Source: Pedobacter ginsengisoli (lineage in GTDB: Bacteria > Bacteroidota > Bacteroidia > Sphingobacteriales > Sphingobacteriaceae). From it: a stretch of DNA of 64,000 bases. Made by a program: the position numbers and the translations under genes. The notes beneath the pieces were generated by a model. That model had not been told where the DNA came from, ran no database searches, and saw only the letters and a list, made by a program, of their open reading frames with translations. Shown here piece after piece: positions 35,557 to 44,891 of this stretch (the stretch's first letter is position 1; the number at the start of each line of letters is the position of its first letter). The stretch is from positions 3,097,555 to 3,161,554 of the forward strand of contig NZ_CP024091.1 in NCBI RefSeq assembly GCF_002736205.1, read 5' to 3'.

Positions 35557-38454
35557 TTATGGGTTAAATGTAAATCCTACATAGTAAAGCGCACCTATTG
35601 AAGGGTTACCATACGAAGTGAAGTAATATTTATTTAAAATATTTGAACCTCCAAGTTTGATCATTGATTTTACTGAAGGTATTTTTAAGTTAACCTGAGC
35701 ATCGATGGTACTAAATGAAGGCACATCTCCTGATGCAAAAGACGAATTCCAGTAAAACTTATCCTGCCAGCGGTAATTTACATTGAAACCAAAGTTTTTA
35801 ATGATCTCTTTGTTACCAAGGCCAAGGTTATATCTCACTTCCGGTGTATTAAAGTCGTTGATATAATCAGCAGGAAGATCGCCCAATTTATTGTACGATA
35901 CATTTCCACTTAAGTTATAACCTCCGATTAAATAGTCCAGTCCTAATGCACCTCCATAAGAAGTTACTTTGCCTGTTGCATTTACAGGTGCGCCAAATTT
36001 AGAAAATGAATTGTCCGGATTCCGCTGAAAAACATCTACCGCTGTAATGAAGTCTTTATAGGTATTGTAATAAGCGTAGGCATCTATCAGGAATCTTGAG
36101 CCTAATAATCCTTTATAACCCACCTCGTAAGCCTGAACACTCTCTGGACGAACTCCTCTCGGATCAAAATTGTATTGTTTTAAGATTGTAGGATCTGGCG
36201 TTCCTGCTGCAACCGATGCAAGGAATGCACGGTAACTTACATCAGTAAAAGGAATATTTGTGGTAAGCATATTGTATTTGTTCAGCATGCTTGGTATTCC
36301 ACCAATAAGTCGCTGTAAGCCCCCAGCCACAGAAAGGTCAATATACTGGTTCTGGGTTGTTGGATTACGGTAACCTGTTTGAAAGGAAACCCTGATGTTA
36401 TTATCTGGTGCAACTGTAAGTACTCCTGATACTCTTGGTGTAAAGCGTCCGTCAAAATTAGAGCTTTTATCATACCTTCCAGATACAGCCAGTTTAAACT
36501 TATCAGCAAACATCTTTTTAGCGATCTGAGCAAATGCACCATACTCATTGATGTCAATTTTATGGTTAAGATCATCAAAAATAGTTCCGCCTGAACGCAA
36601 TTGGTAAATGCGGTAGGATGCACCAACCTGCAATTCCACTACATTATTAAGTGCATTTGAGAAATTGTACATACCCTCGTAGTGATACAAATTGGTTTTA
36701 TCATCAAATCTTGCACCTGTACCAGAAGCAATTGTACTGTTTACGATTTTATCTTTTGCAGCCTCAAACTGTGGGCTACCAGGTACAAAACGCCCCTGAT
36801 CGGCAACGTTTCTTGCAGCGGCGTGGGCCTGTGCATCAGTAATTCCTGGAGTTGTAAGTTTTGCTCCGATATAGGTACTGATGTATTCAGGATACCATGC
36901 TTGTGATTTTTTTGAAGCCTCGTTAATGAACGCACCCAAAATAGAAGAAATATAAGAATCACCGGAACGTTCCTGTGTGGTATACCCCCTAACAAAGAAA
37001 TCCTGTCCTTTTAGTTCTAATTTATACTGTCCGATGCTAAAGTTACGCAATGAGTATCTGTCGGAACCTGTATAAACCGAAGTACCTGACCCCCAGTTTA
37101 CCTGAGCAATACCCTCTATTGTAGGTGTAAACCTGTAGTGTAATGAACCAGATGCTTTAAGTGATTGGGTATTGTAATCAACCAGTGCATTTTCATTATA
37201 ACCAGTTCTTGTTACTTCCTGATTTGGAAGAATGGCAGAATTTTTAAGTCCGAAATAGAATGGCAGATACTGATTAGTTACTGCTGGGCGCAAAGGAGCC
37301 GGCACATTCGCATTTATAAAACCTATATACTGCGGATAACTGGTTCCCGCAGGAAGGTTGTCGAGTACAGTTTTTGGATTAAATGCACCTCCGGATGCTG
37401 CTAAAATACCAGCACGTATTGTAGGCTCAATGCTTTGCTGAACTACACTGCGCATATTTTGCGAACTTTCATCACCATAAACGTTTATACCATCGTAAGC
37501 CGGATCTGATCGGTCGCCTGCTTTAAAAGCACGACCCGTACGATCAAAGTTACTATAGTTGTCTGCCTGCCAGTCTTTAGCCTGTAGGTATGAAAATGTA
37601 GCTTTTACAGCAAACTTGTTATTCCATGCTTTTGCCATCCGCACATCTAACTGATTGTACTGCTGATTTCCGGTATTATCATCATTTATATGATTAATTC
37701 CTGATTTAAAAGAAAAGCTTGCACCCTGGTAATCGAAAGGGCTTTTTGAAGTCATAAGCATGGTACCGCTAATACCACCGGCACCATATAGTGCCGAAGA
37801 TGCTCCCGGAAGCAACTCCACGTTGTCTAGATCAAGATCTGAAATACCAATAATGTTACCTACCGAGAAATTTAACCCTGGCGCCTGATTATCCATTCCG
37901 TCAACAAGCTGATTAAAACGGGTATTACCATTAGAGTTAAACCCTCTGGTATTTATTGATTTAAAAGTTAAACTCTGTGCACTGATCTCAACCCCCTTCA
38001 TATTGGTAAGGGCATCATAAAATGATGGTGCAGATAGTTCTTTTAATACCGCCGGTCCCATCCGCTCTACAGATACCGGTGATTCCAGAATACGCTCAGG
38101 AGTTCTTGATGCAGAAATAACTACCTCCTGCCCCAGAACAGTAGTGGTTTCTATTTCAAAATCTAAATTTGAGGTATTCCCTGTTACTTCTTTCTCGATT
38201 GAGGCGTAACCAACATAAGAAATAACGATTGTAAATGGAGCAGCCTGCTTAACCGTAAGGGTATATTTACCATTCGTGTTTGTTGCCGTTGCTATTGTAG
38301 TGCCTTTGACAGTAATCCCAACACCTGGTATTGGTTCCTTAGTGGCTTTATCTGAAACAGTTCCACTAATGATTACATTTTGTGCTTGTGCTATCAAGAC
38401 GGACATGGAAAGCAACAAAAATGTAAAGATTGCTTTTGTAAAAGTTTTATTCAT
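35557..38454 (-). CDS. TonB-dependent outer-membrane receptor with CarboxypepD_reg-like domain
   Basis: A 965-residue receptor: signal peptide (about 1-24, ending AQAQ), a CarboxypepD_reg-like β-sandwich (about 26-108; GTVSDKATKEPIPGVGITVK, GKYTLTV), a plug domain (about 120-240; VISASRTPERILESPVSVER, NTRGFNSNGNTRFNQLVDG, VELLPGASSALYGAGGISG), then a β-barrel ending in an aromatic C-terminal strand (ALYYVGFTFNP). It would import a substrate across the outer membrane with energy from TonB. There is no SusD-like lipoprotein next to it, so it is not a standard SusCD pair; iron-chelate, peptide or vitamin uptake is as likely as sugar. It is divergent from the penicillin-acylase-type gene and has its own terminator. 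Confidence 0.9.
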   Translation of the reverse strand: MNKTFTKAIFTFLLLSMSVLIAQAQNVIISGTVSDKATKEPIPGVGITVKGTTIATATNTNGKYTLTVKQAAPFTIVISYVGYASIEKEVTGNTSNLDFEIETTTVLGQEVVISASRTPERILESPVSVERMGPAVLKELSAPSFYDALTNMKGVEISAQSLTFKSINTRGFNSNGNTRFNQLVDGMDNQAPGLNFSVGNIIGISDLDLDNVELLPGASSALYGAGGISGTMLMTSKSPFDYQGASFSFKSGINHINDDNTGNQQYNQLDVRMAKAWNNKFAVKATFSYLQAKDWQADNYSNFDRTGRAFKAGDRSDPAYDGINVYGDESSQNMRSVVQQSIEPTIRAGILAASGGAFNPKTVLDNLPAGTSYPQYIGFINANVPAPLRPAVTNQYLPFYFGLKNSAILPNQEVTRTGYNENALVDYNTQSLKASGSLHYRFTPTIEGIAQVNWGSGTSVYTGSDRYSLRNFSIGQYKLELKGQDFFVRGYTTQERSGDSYISSILGAFINEASKKSQAWYPEYISTYIGAKLTTPGITDAQAHAAARNVADQGRFVPGSPQFEAAKDKIVNSTIASGTGARFDDKTNLYHYEGMYNFSNALNNVVELQVGASYRIYQLRSGGTIFDDLNHKIDINEYGAFAQIAKKMFADKFKLAVSGRYDKSSNFDGRFTPRVSGVLTVAPDNNIRVSFQTGYRNPTTQNQYIDLSVAGGLQRLIGGIPSMLNKYNMLTTNIPFTDVSYRAFLASVAAGTPDPTILKQYNFDPRGVRPESVQAYEVGYKGLLGSRFLIDAYAYYNTYKDFITAVDVFQRNPDNSFSKFGAPVNATGKVTSYGGALGLDYLIGGYNLSGNVSYNKLGDLPADYINDFNTPEVRYNLGLGNKEIIKNFGFNVNYRWQDKFYWNSSFASGDVPSFSTIDAQVNLKIPSVKSMIKLGGSNILNKYYFTSYGNPSIGALYYVGFTFNP

Positions 38455-38664
38455 GCAGTTAATTTATATAAGGTTAATTTATTATAAATATAATACATTA
38501 ATTTAATTTTCCAAATCTAATTTCAATGAATATTTCATCATCAAAATCTCATTTTCATTGCAATTGATTTAACTTTTATGTTAAATTGCAAAGTCAATTT
38601 AAATTCCGGAAGAAGTAAAAACCAAATACTTCATTCATGTTTTAGATGTGCCTTTAACTGAGCT
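38455..38664. promoter_or_regulatory. Divergent AT-rich control region between TonB receptor and acylase
   Basis: 210 bp of very AT-rich DNA between divergent genes. It contains an imperfect dyad, TTGCAATTGATTTAAC (38558-38573) and GTTAAATTGCAA (38580-38591), and a tandem 15-bp direct repeat beginning GTTAATTTAT around 38463-38492. AAATTGCAAA also occurs in the operator-like palindrome before the sensor kinase (16229-16248). No exact promoter match was found for either gene. Confidence 0.4.
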
Positions 38665-41106
38665 ATGATGAATAAAATAAAAGCCCTCATTTGCATTGTT
38701 ATACCAATACTGCTAACATATGCTCTCAATACAAAATTCGGCGATACCCCACCTCTTCTCAGATTCCTGAACCCTTTTACAGGTTTTTGGCAAAATGCAG
38801 AAAACACCAGGGTGGCTGCCAACAAAAAACTGGTTTTAAAGGGTACCCTTCAAAATGTTGACATCGCGTTCGACGACAGGATGATTCCACATATTTTTGC
38901 CCAGAATGATCATGATGTTTACTTTGCCCAGGGTTATGTAACAGCAATGCATCGCTTATGGCAAATGGACTTTCAAACTCGTTTTGCCGCCGGGCGCATA
39001 TCTGAAGTTGTAGGTAAAAAGGCAATAGAACTTGATAAGTATCAACGCCGGATGGGTATGGTTTATGGTGCAGAGAAATCGTTGGAAGGTATGATGGCCG
39101 ACCCCAAATCAAAAGAAATGATACTTGCATACACTGCCGGTATTAACGCCTATATACATTCTTTATCTCAGGCAAAACTACCCGTTGAGTACAAACTACT
39201 GGATTTCAGACCAGAAGACTGGACCCCATTAAAATGTGCCCTACTGCTAAAACAGATGTCGGCGGTATTGGCTATGGGATCTGACGAGTTCTACATGACC
39301 AACATCAGAAAGAAATTTGGAACTGATGTGGTTAAAGATTTATTTCCTGACTACCCTTTTAAAGAAGACCCAATTATCCCTGTAGGCACCAAATGGGACT
39401 TTAATCCTCTTCCGATACCTACACCTCCTGCTGATGTAGCAGAAGAAATGCTAACAGGAAACATACAAACCAAGCAAAAAGAAGAGGGAATTGGAAGTAA
39501 TAACTGGGCTATATCAGGTGCAAAAACAAAATCCGGCTATCCCATTTTAGCAAACGACCCTCATCTTGATTTAACCCTCCCTTCTATCTGGTATCAAATT
39601 CAGCTTCATGCGCCAGGATTGAACAGTTACGGTGTATCATTACCCGGAGCTCCAGGCATAATTATTGGCTTTAACCAGAACATTGCATGGGGAGTAACCA
39701 ATGTAGCTGCCGATGTTTTAGATTTTTATCAGATCAAATTTAAAGACAATACGCACAAAAGTTATTGGTACAATAATGAGTGGAAAAACACTACTACCCG
39801 CCTTGAAAAGATTATAATTAGGGGTAGCAAAACTGAGATAGATACGGTTTATTATACGCATCAAGGCCCCGTTGTTTATCTGCAAAAGCCAGAAAAATTC
39901 TCTAAAGCTCAAAATATTCCTGTCGGCAATGCCCTTAGGTGGATTGCTCACGATAAATCCAATGAGCTTAAAACTTTCTATTTATTAAACCGTGGCAAAA
40001 ACTATAACGATTACCGCAAGGCATTAACCTATTATACGGCTCCGGCCCAAAACTTTGTATTCGCATCTGCAGATAATGATATCGCCATTACTGCAAATGG
40101 CAAATTCCCACTAAAATGGAAAGATCAGGGTAAATTTATTCTGGACGGTTCCGATCCTAAAAATGATTGGCAGGGATGGATTCCTGCTTCACAGAACCCT
40201 ACGGTTAAAAACCCTCCACGAGATTTTGTTAGCTCTGCTAATCAATCCTCAACCGATCAAACTTATCCTTATTACATTAATTGGGAATTTAGTCCGTATG
40301 AACGGGCAAAGCGCATAAATGACCGGTTATCGGTTATGACCAATGCTACTGCTGACAGTATCAGAACGATGCAAACTGACACTTACAGTATTCATGCTCA
40401 AAATATATTACCTGCCATTTTACCTTTGGTAGACGGCAGCAAACTCAACGCGACACAAAAAGAAGGGTTCTCTTTAGTGTCTGCCTGGAATAAACACTAT
40501 AATGCAAAAGAAGTTGCAGCAAGTATCTTTGACCTATGGACAAAGCGTATTCAATATAACATCTGGGAGGATGAGTTTAATGTGGATGGTGTGCCAATGC
40601 GCTATCCTTCGAGAGACAGAACTGTGCAGCTGATTTTAACACAACCGGATGCTAAGTGGATCGACAATGTTAATACTCCCCAGAAAGAAACTTTAAGTGA
40701 CCTCGTAAATGAAGCATTTAAGTATTCGTGCGATAGCCTGGAACGTAAGTACGGTCCTATTGGCGAGAGATGGCAATGGGCTAACTTTAAACATAGCAAT
40801 GTTCCGCACCTTGCAAAGGTACCTGGCTTCGGATCTAAAACCTTAATGATTGGCGGCGGAAAAATGACCATTGATGCATTAAGCGAAAGCAACGGCCCAT
40901 CATGGCGAATGGTGATTGAATTGGGAAAAACGCCTAAAGGACATGGTGTTTTTCCAGGTGGACAATCGGGCAATCCCGGAAGTAAATTTTATGACAATAT
41001 GATTGATACCTGGGCCAATGGAGAGCTATATGACCTTTTCTTTATGCAATCTGTCGATGATCCATCCGCCAAAATAATTTCTAAATTAAAAATATCCAAA
41101 AAATAG
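38665..41106 (+). CDS. Penicillin-acylase-family N-terminal nucleophile hydrolase
   Basis: An 813-residue protein with an N-terminal signal anchor (IKALICIVIPILLTYALN) and the layout of penicillin acylases: an α-chain part (FDDRMIPHIFAQNDHDVYFA, HRLWQMDFQTRFAAGRISE), a spacer, and a β-chain that begins at S278 in the GSNNWAISG motif after self-cleavage; ANDPHLDLTLPSIWYQIQLH follows. These Ntn hydrolases cleave amide bonds of acylated amino compounds in the periplasm; family members act on β-lactam side chains or acyl-homoserine lactones. The true substrate is unknown. A small membrane protein starts 4 bp after it, and a LuxE-like gene follows. Confidence 0.9.
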   Translation: MMNKIKALICIVIPILLTYALNTKFGDTPPLLRFLNPFTGFWQNAENTRVAANKKLVLKGTLQNVDIAFDDRMIPHIFAQNDHDVYFAQGYVTAMHRLWQMDFQTRFAAGRISEVVGKKAIELDKYQRRMGMVYGAEKSLEGMMADPKSKEMILAYTAGINAYIHSLSQAKLPVEYKLLDFRPEDWTPLKCALLLKQMSAVLAMGSDEFYMTNIRKKFGTDVVKDLFPDYPFKEDPIIPVGTKWDFNPLPIPTPPADVAEEMLTGNIQTKQKEEGIGSNNWAISGAKTKSGYPILANDPHLDLTLPSIWYQIQLHAPGLNSYGVSLPGAPGIIIGFNQNIAWGVTNVAADVLDFYQIKFKDNTHKSYWYNNEWKNTTTRLEKIIIRGSKTEIDTVYYTHQGPVVYLQKPEKFSKAQNIPVGNALRWIAHDKSNELKTFYLLNRGKNYNDYRKALTYYTAPAQNFVFASADNDIAITANGKFPLKWKDQGKFILDGSDPKNDWQGWIPASQNPTVKNPPRDFVSSANQSSTDQTYPYYINWEFSPYERAKRINDRLSVMTNATADSIRTMQTDTYSIHAQNILPAILPLVDGSKLNATQKEGFSLVSAWNKHYNAKEVAASIFDLWTKRIQYNIWEDEFNVDGVPMRYPSRDRTVQLILTQPDAKWIDNVNTPQKETLSDLVNEAFKYSCDSLERKYGPIGERWQWANFKHSNVPHLAKVPGFGSKTLMIGGGKMTIDALSESNGPSWRMVIELGKTPKGHGVFPGGQSGNPGSKFYDNMIDTWANGELYDLFFMQSVDDPSAKIISKLKISKK

Positions 41107-41110
41107 CATC

Positions 41111-41461
41111 ATGGTATTTATTGTAATTTTAATAGCTTCTTACTTGCTTCAAATGGTTTTACCATGGTGGATAGTTGTGGTAATTTCTTTTGCTACCTGT
41201 GGTTTAATTGGTAAAACCGGAAAAATATCTTTATGGTCGCCATTTTTTGCCATTCTATTGTTATGGACAGGTATGGCTTTATTTAAAAGCTTACCCAACA
41301 ACAATATTCTTGCATTAAGGGTTGCTGGTATGCTTGGGGTAAATTCATGGATACTGGTACTGGCATTGAGCGCTTTGCTGGGTGCATTTATTGCGGGGGT
41401 GAGTGGCTTTTGTGGCTATCATTTCAGAAAAGCTATTCTAACTAAGAAAACCAATGCTTAA
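41111..41461 (+). CDS. Small membrane protein of unknown function
   Basis: A 116-residue, very hydrophobic protein with about four membrane spans (VFIVILIASYLLQMVLPWW, VVVISFATCGLIGKTG, WSPFFAILLLWTGMALFK, ILVLALSALLGAFIAGVSGF). It has no recognised family. It begins 4 bp after the acylase stop, so it is co-transcribed and possibly coupled to it. Confidence 0.7.
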   Translation: MVFIVILIASYLLQMVLPWWIVVVISFATCGLIGKTGKISLWSPFFAILLLWTGMALFKSLPNNNILALRVAGMLGVNSWILVLALSALLGAFIAGVSGFCGYHFRKAILTKKTNA

Positions 41462-41477
41462 TTAAAACTTTGTTGTG

Positions 41478-41485
41478 TATTTTTG
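41478..41485 (+). promoter_or_regulatory. -7-like box directly before the LuxE-like start codon
   Basis: TATTTTTG matches TAnnTTTG and ends 5 bp before the GTG at 41491. No TTTG is found at the -33 position. If used, the message would be leaderless or nearly so. Confidence 0.35.
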
Positions 41486-41490
41486 CGCAC

Positions 41491-42474
41491 GTGAAAGATT
41501 TAATCAGTCAAATTTTCTCTATTGAAACCAAAGAACAGTTTGAAAAGGCAGCGCTGAAGGTATTTAAACATCAGGCTAAGAATTGTTCTGTGTATTGCAA
41601 ATACATCTCTCATTTAAGGATTAAGCCTGAAGAAATATCTTCATCAGATCATATTCCTTACCTGCCTATCAGCTTTTTTAAAAGCCACAATGTGTTAAGT
41701 TCAACTGAAGAAACTGAGATTACATTTAGTAGTTCAGGCACAACGGGCATGTCACAAAGCCGACATCTGGTTACCGATGTTAAAGTCTATGAGCAAAGCT
41801 TTAATAGTGCTTTTGAACAGTTTTATGGTGACCCAGAGCAAACCTGTTTTCTTGCATTATTGCCTTCTTACCTGGAACGCGATGGATCATCTTTAATTTA
41901 TATGGTTGATGCCTTGTTAAAACAGAGCAAGCATAAAGATAGTGGCTACTTTTTACATAATCATGATGACCTTTTTAAAAAGCTAAAAGAGTTACAGGCC
42001 TCTGGCCAAAAAACAATTCTTATTGGCGTTACTTATGCCCTGCTTGATTTTGTTGAACAGCACAAAATAACTTTCCCAGAACTGGTTGTTATGGAAACTG
42101 GTGGCATGAAAGGAAAAAGGAAAGAAATGGTTAGAGAAGAATTGCATGAAATACTACAGAATGGCTTTGGTGTCAATGCCATTCATAGTGAATATGGCAT
42201 GACCGAACTTTTATCGCAAGCATACTCTTACGGAAATGGAATATTTAACTGTCCGCCCTGGATGAAGATTAACCTGCGCGACACCAATGACCCACTAAGT
42301 CTTATAGCAAACAACAAGACAGGAGGAATTAATGTTATTGATCTTGCTAACGTGAATTCCTGTTCTTTTATAGCAACTCAGGATCTGGGCCGTGTATTTG
42401 AAGATGGGTCTTTTGAGGTTTTAGGTCGTTTTGACAATGCTGATATCAGAGGATGTAACCTATTAATAGGCTAG
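41491..42474 (+). CDS. LuxE-like acyl-protein synthetase/acyltransferase
   Basis: A 327-residue protein from GTG 41491; upstream TTG codons are unlikely starts. It resembles LuxE, the ATP-dependent acyl-protein synthetase of bioluminescence: YLPISFFKSHNVLSS, the nucleotide-binding TFSSSGTTGMSQSRH, LLPSYLERDGSSLIYMVD, METGGMKGKRKEMVREELHE and SEYGMTELLSQAYS are family features, shared with the wider acyl-AMP-forming enzymes. No luxC, D, A or B gene is near, so bioluminescence is unlikely; it may activate a fatty or aryl acid for transfer to a protein. It follows the acylase and membrane genes, and its stop codon shares CTAG with the convergent RES toxin. Confidence 0.8.
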   Translation: MKDLISQIFSIETKEQFEKAALKVFKHQAKNCSVYCKYISHLRIKPEEISSSDHIPYLPISFFKSHNVLSSTEETEITFSSSGTTGMSQSRHLVTDVKVYEQSFNSAFEQFYGDPEQTCFLALLPSYLERDGSSLIYMVDALLKQSKHKDSGYFLHNHDDLFKKLKELQASGQKTILIGVTYALLDFVEQHKITFPELVVMETGGMKGKRKEMVREELHEILQNGFGVNAIHSEYGMTELLSQAYSYGNGIFNCPPWMKINLRDTNDPLSLIANNKTGGINVIDLANVNSCSFIATQDLGRVFEDGSFEVLGRFDNADIRGCNLLIG

Positions 42475-42923
42475 TGTAATCTTTTATCAAATAAAAAGGG
42501 CTTCACTTCTATAATCTTAACTTTATTGGCAAGAGGATGGTTCACATTCAAAATGTAATTATACTCATCTTCTACAATTGCCGAAGGAACTCTTAGCAGT
42601 AATGCTTTATTTGCCTTAGCAAAAGCATCACCCCTCTTTCTTAAGGAAGATGGAGATGGGTAGCTGTTCCAGTCATTGGGTAACAGTTGTTTTTCTACCT
42701 CTTCAATACTATTATCTGGAACATCAAAAACAGCAATACAAAAACTTTCAGGATCCTGTATATTAGTTAAGTGTGCAAGTACCTCTAAAGCTGCCAATGC
42801 CCTATTGCTTGCCATATACAAAACCGAAATACCAACACTGTTCCAGCGTCCACCAAATAATTTGGCACCCATCCCGCTCATGTCCGTAGCCTTTTTACAA
42901 AGCGAAATTCTATAAAGCTGCAT
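42471..42923 (-). CDS. RES-domain toxin of a type II toxin-antitoxin pair
   Basis: A 150-residue RES-domain protein: LYRISLCKKATDMSG, LFGGRWNSVGISVLYMASNR and ALAALEVLAHL carry the Arg, Tyr and Glu positions that name the domain. Known RES toxins (MbcT, ParT and relatives) degrade NAD+ or ADP-ribosylate a target and stop growth. Its ATG overlaps the antitoxin stop by one base (TAATG), so translation is coupled and the antitoxin is made first. The last codon overlaps the LuxE-like gene stop on the other strand. Confidence 0.9.
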   Translation of the reverse strand: MQLYRISLCKKATDMSGMGAKLFGGRWNSVGISVLYMASNRALAALEVLAHLTNIQDPESFCIAVFDVPDNSIEEVEKQLLPNDWNSYPSPSSLRKRGDAFAKANKALLLRVPSAIVEDEYNYILNVNHPLANKVKIIEVKPFLFDKRLH

Positions 42924-43402
42924 TAACTAAAAACCCCGTACTCTATACGGCCTAGTGTTTGAAGAATCAGTTCAAAACCTATAGAGGTATCCAGCAAATT
43001 CAATGGGGGTTCTCCGTTTAAAGTATAATTGGGTGTTTTCATCCAATCATTAAAATTATCTATAGTACCAAATACTTCTGTACCACGCTCGTATAATCTG
43101 GCCAATTCAATGGCCTTTTCAGCATGTTCAGTTTTAATTAGTGTTGCCGGAGTATAACGCTGCAGTGTCCGCTCAGAAATATGCATAATCCCTGCAATTT
43201 CCTGTATAGTAAGCGAAATCTGTTTTGCCAGGCTTACCAGTGCTTTTTTTGAAACACCTTTACGGGCAAGTTTTAACAAATCAAAATCTGTTGAAACAGC
43301 ATAGCTACCTCCAAGCAAACCAACAAACGATCCTGAATTTAAGTTGCCATATGCTACTGCTGGTTCAGCAAGTTCGGTACGCGTTTCTGTTTTCTTTTTC
43401 AT
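42923..43402 (-). CDS. Xre/MbcA/ParS-type antitoxin
   Basis: A 159-residue protein with an N-terminal helix-turn-helix (ISLTIQEIAGIMHISERTLQ, about 67-86) and a C-terminal MbcA/ParS toxin-binding domain (GTEVFGTIDNFNDWMKTPNY then LDTSIGFELILQTLGRIEYG). In this family the C-terminal residues plug the RES active site, and the protein represses its own operon. Gene order antitoxin then toxin with a TAATG overlap is the classical arrangement. The start ATG is at 43402; the 98 bp before it contain the likely promoter. Confidence 0.9.
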   Translation of the reverse strand: MKKKTETRTELAEPAVAYGNLNSGSFVGLLGGSYAVSTDFDLLKLARKGVSKKALVSLAKQISLTIQEIAGIMHISERTLQRYTPATLIKTEHAEKAIELARLYERGTEVFGTIDNFNDWMKTPNYTLNGEPPLNLLDTSIGFELILQTLGRIEYGVFS

Positions 43403-43500
43403 ATCTACCAGACATTATACACGAATATAATACAATTTGTCCGAAATTAAAAGAATCCACAACATTTCCTTACCTAAACTTTTCCATCAGAAAAGCTAAA

Positions 43501-44787
43501 TTAGCCTGCAATCAACAGGTAATAATTTTTCTTTCCTTTTTGAACAATAATAAACTGATCATTCAATAGGTTTTGAACATTAAAAATACCTTGCGGGTCA
43601 CTAATCTTTTCTTTATTTACAGATACGCCACCACCCTGAATTAGTTTTTTAGCTTCTCCTTTAGAGGCAAAAACACTCGATTTCTCGGCAAGTAAAGTAG
43701 CTGCATCAATACCTTGCTCAAGCTCTTCTTTTGATATGCTGAATTGAGGAATACCTTCAAATATCTCTAAAACCTGTGCTTTATTTAATGTTTTAAAGAA
43801 TTCCAAAGAACCATTACCAAATAAAAACTCAGAAGTTTTTATTGCTGTTTCCAATGCTTCAGCCGAATGGGTTCTAATAGTTATATCTCCTGCCAATGCT
43901 TTTTGAAGAACACGCAAATGCGGAGCAGTGTCATGTTCAGCTTCAAGGCTTTCTATTTCTTCCTTTGATTTAAGTGTAAAAATCCTGATCCATTTTTTGG
44001 TATCATCATCAGACGCATTAAGCCAAAACTGGTAGAATTTATAAGGCGACGTTTTTGCCGGATCTAACCAAACTGCACCACTTTCAGTTTTACCGAACTT
44101 AGTGCCATCAGCTTTTTTGATCAGATTAGTTGTAACCGCAAAAGCAGTACCTCCATCCTTTCTTCTGATGAGTTCTGTTCCGGTAACAATGTTACCCCAT
44201 TGATCAGAACCTCCCATTTGCACCAGGCAATTGTGGTGTTTCCACAAGTAATAAAAGTCATAACCCTGAATCAATTGGTAGCAAAATTCTGTAAAAGAAA
44301 GTCCTGAATCGCCTTCCAGTCTTCTTTTAACACTATCTTTTGCCATCATATAGTTTACAGTAATGTGTTTACCCACATCTCTGATAAAAGTAAACAGGTT
44401 CATATCCTTAAACCAGTCATTATTGTTTACCATCACTGCCCCATTGCCAGCCTCTTCAAATTTCAAAAATTTAGAAAGTTGTTTTTTCATGCCGGCAAGG
44501 TTATGCTCTACCATAGCCTCAGTCTGAAGATTTCTTTCGTCAGATTTACCAGAAGGATCACCTACCATGCCTGTAGCTCCACCTACTAATGCATATGGCT
44601 TATGACCTGCACGTTGAAAATGAATAAGCGTCATGATCTGGGTTAAATGTCCTACATGCAGTGAATCGGCAGTAGGGTCAAAACCTATATAACCAGAGGT
44701 CATTCCTTCATTCAATTTTTCTTCGGTACCCGGCATGATGTCCTGCAACATACCTCTCCAGCGTAGCTCTTCAACGAAATTGGTCAT
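43501..44787 (-). CDS. tyrS: Tyrosyl-tRNA synthetase
   Basis: A 428-residue class I aminoacyl-tRNA synthetase from ATG 44787; a TTG seven codons upstream is not needed. HIGH-type motif [11 protein letters not shown], the Tyr pocket in [25 protein letters not shown]-type loop [10 protein letters not shown], and a C-terminal S4-like RNA-binding domain ([19 protein letters not shown], then [14 protein letters not shown]) give the full bacterial TyrRS. It charges tRNA-Tyr in the cytoplasm. A perfect -7 element lies 19 bp before the start. No T-box was seen. Confidence 0.95.
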   Translation of the reverse strand: MTNFVEELRWRGMLQDIMPGTEEKLNEGMTSGYIGFDPTADSLHVGHLTQIMTLIHFQRAGHKPYALVGGATGMVGDPSGKSDERNLQTEAMVEHNLAGMKKQLSKFLKFEEAGNGAVMVNNNDWFKDMNLFTFIRDVGKHITVNYMMAKDSVKRRLEGDSGLSFTEFCYQLIQGYDFYYLWKHHNCLVQMGGSDQWGNIVTGTELIRRKDGGTAFAVTTNLIKKADGTKFGKTESGAVWLDPAKTSPYKFYQFWLNASDDDTKKWIRIFTLKSKEEIESLEAEHDTAPHLRVLQKALAGDITIRTHSAEALETAIKTSEFLFGNGSLEFFKTLNKAQVLEIFEGIPQFSISKEELEQGIDAATLLAEKSSVFASKGEAKKLIQGGGVSVNKEKISDPQGIFNVQNLLNDQFIIVQKGKKNYYLLIAG

Positions 44788-44805
44788 TCTTATATCCTTT
44801 TGCCG

Positions 44806-44813
44806 CAAATATA
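44806..44813 (-). promoter_or_regulatory. -7 element of the tyrS promoter
   Basis: On the minus strand TATATTTG fits TAnnTTTG exactly and is followed by GC, as is common in Bacteroidota promoters. It is 18 bp from the ATG. The -33 position lacks a clear TTTG. Confidence 0.55.
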
Positions 44814-44878
44814 GGAAAACCTATGTTATCCTTTTAATTGAATACGCTCCAAAAACCGTTAAACTGAACAAAATTAGC

Positions 44879-44886
44879 TACTTTTA
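44879..44886 (+). promoter_or_regulatory. -7-like box directly before the AcpH-like start codon
   Basis: TACTTTTA, one mismatch from TAnnTTTG, ends exactly 5 bp before the ATG at 44892, the same spacing as at 41478 and 45628. Confidence 0.3.
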
Positions 44887-44891
44887 GGGCA

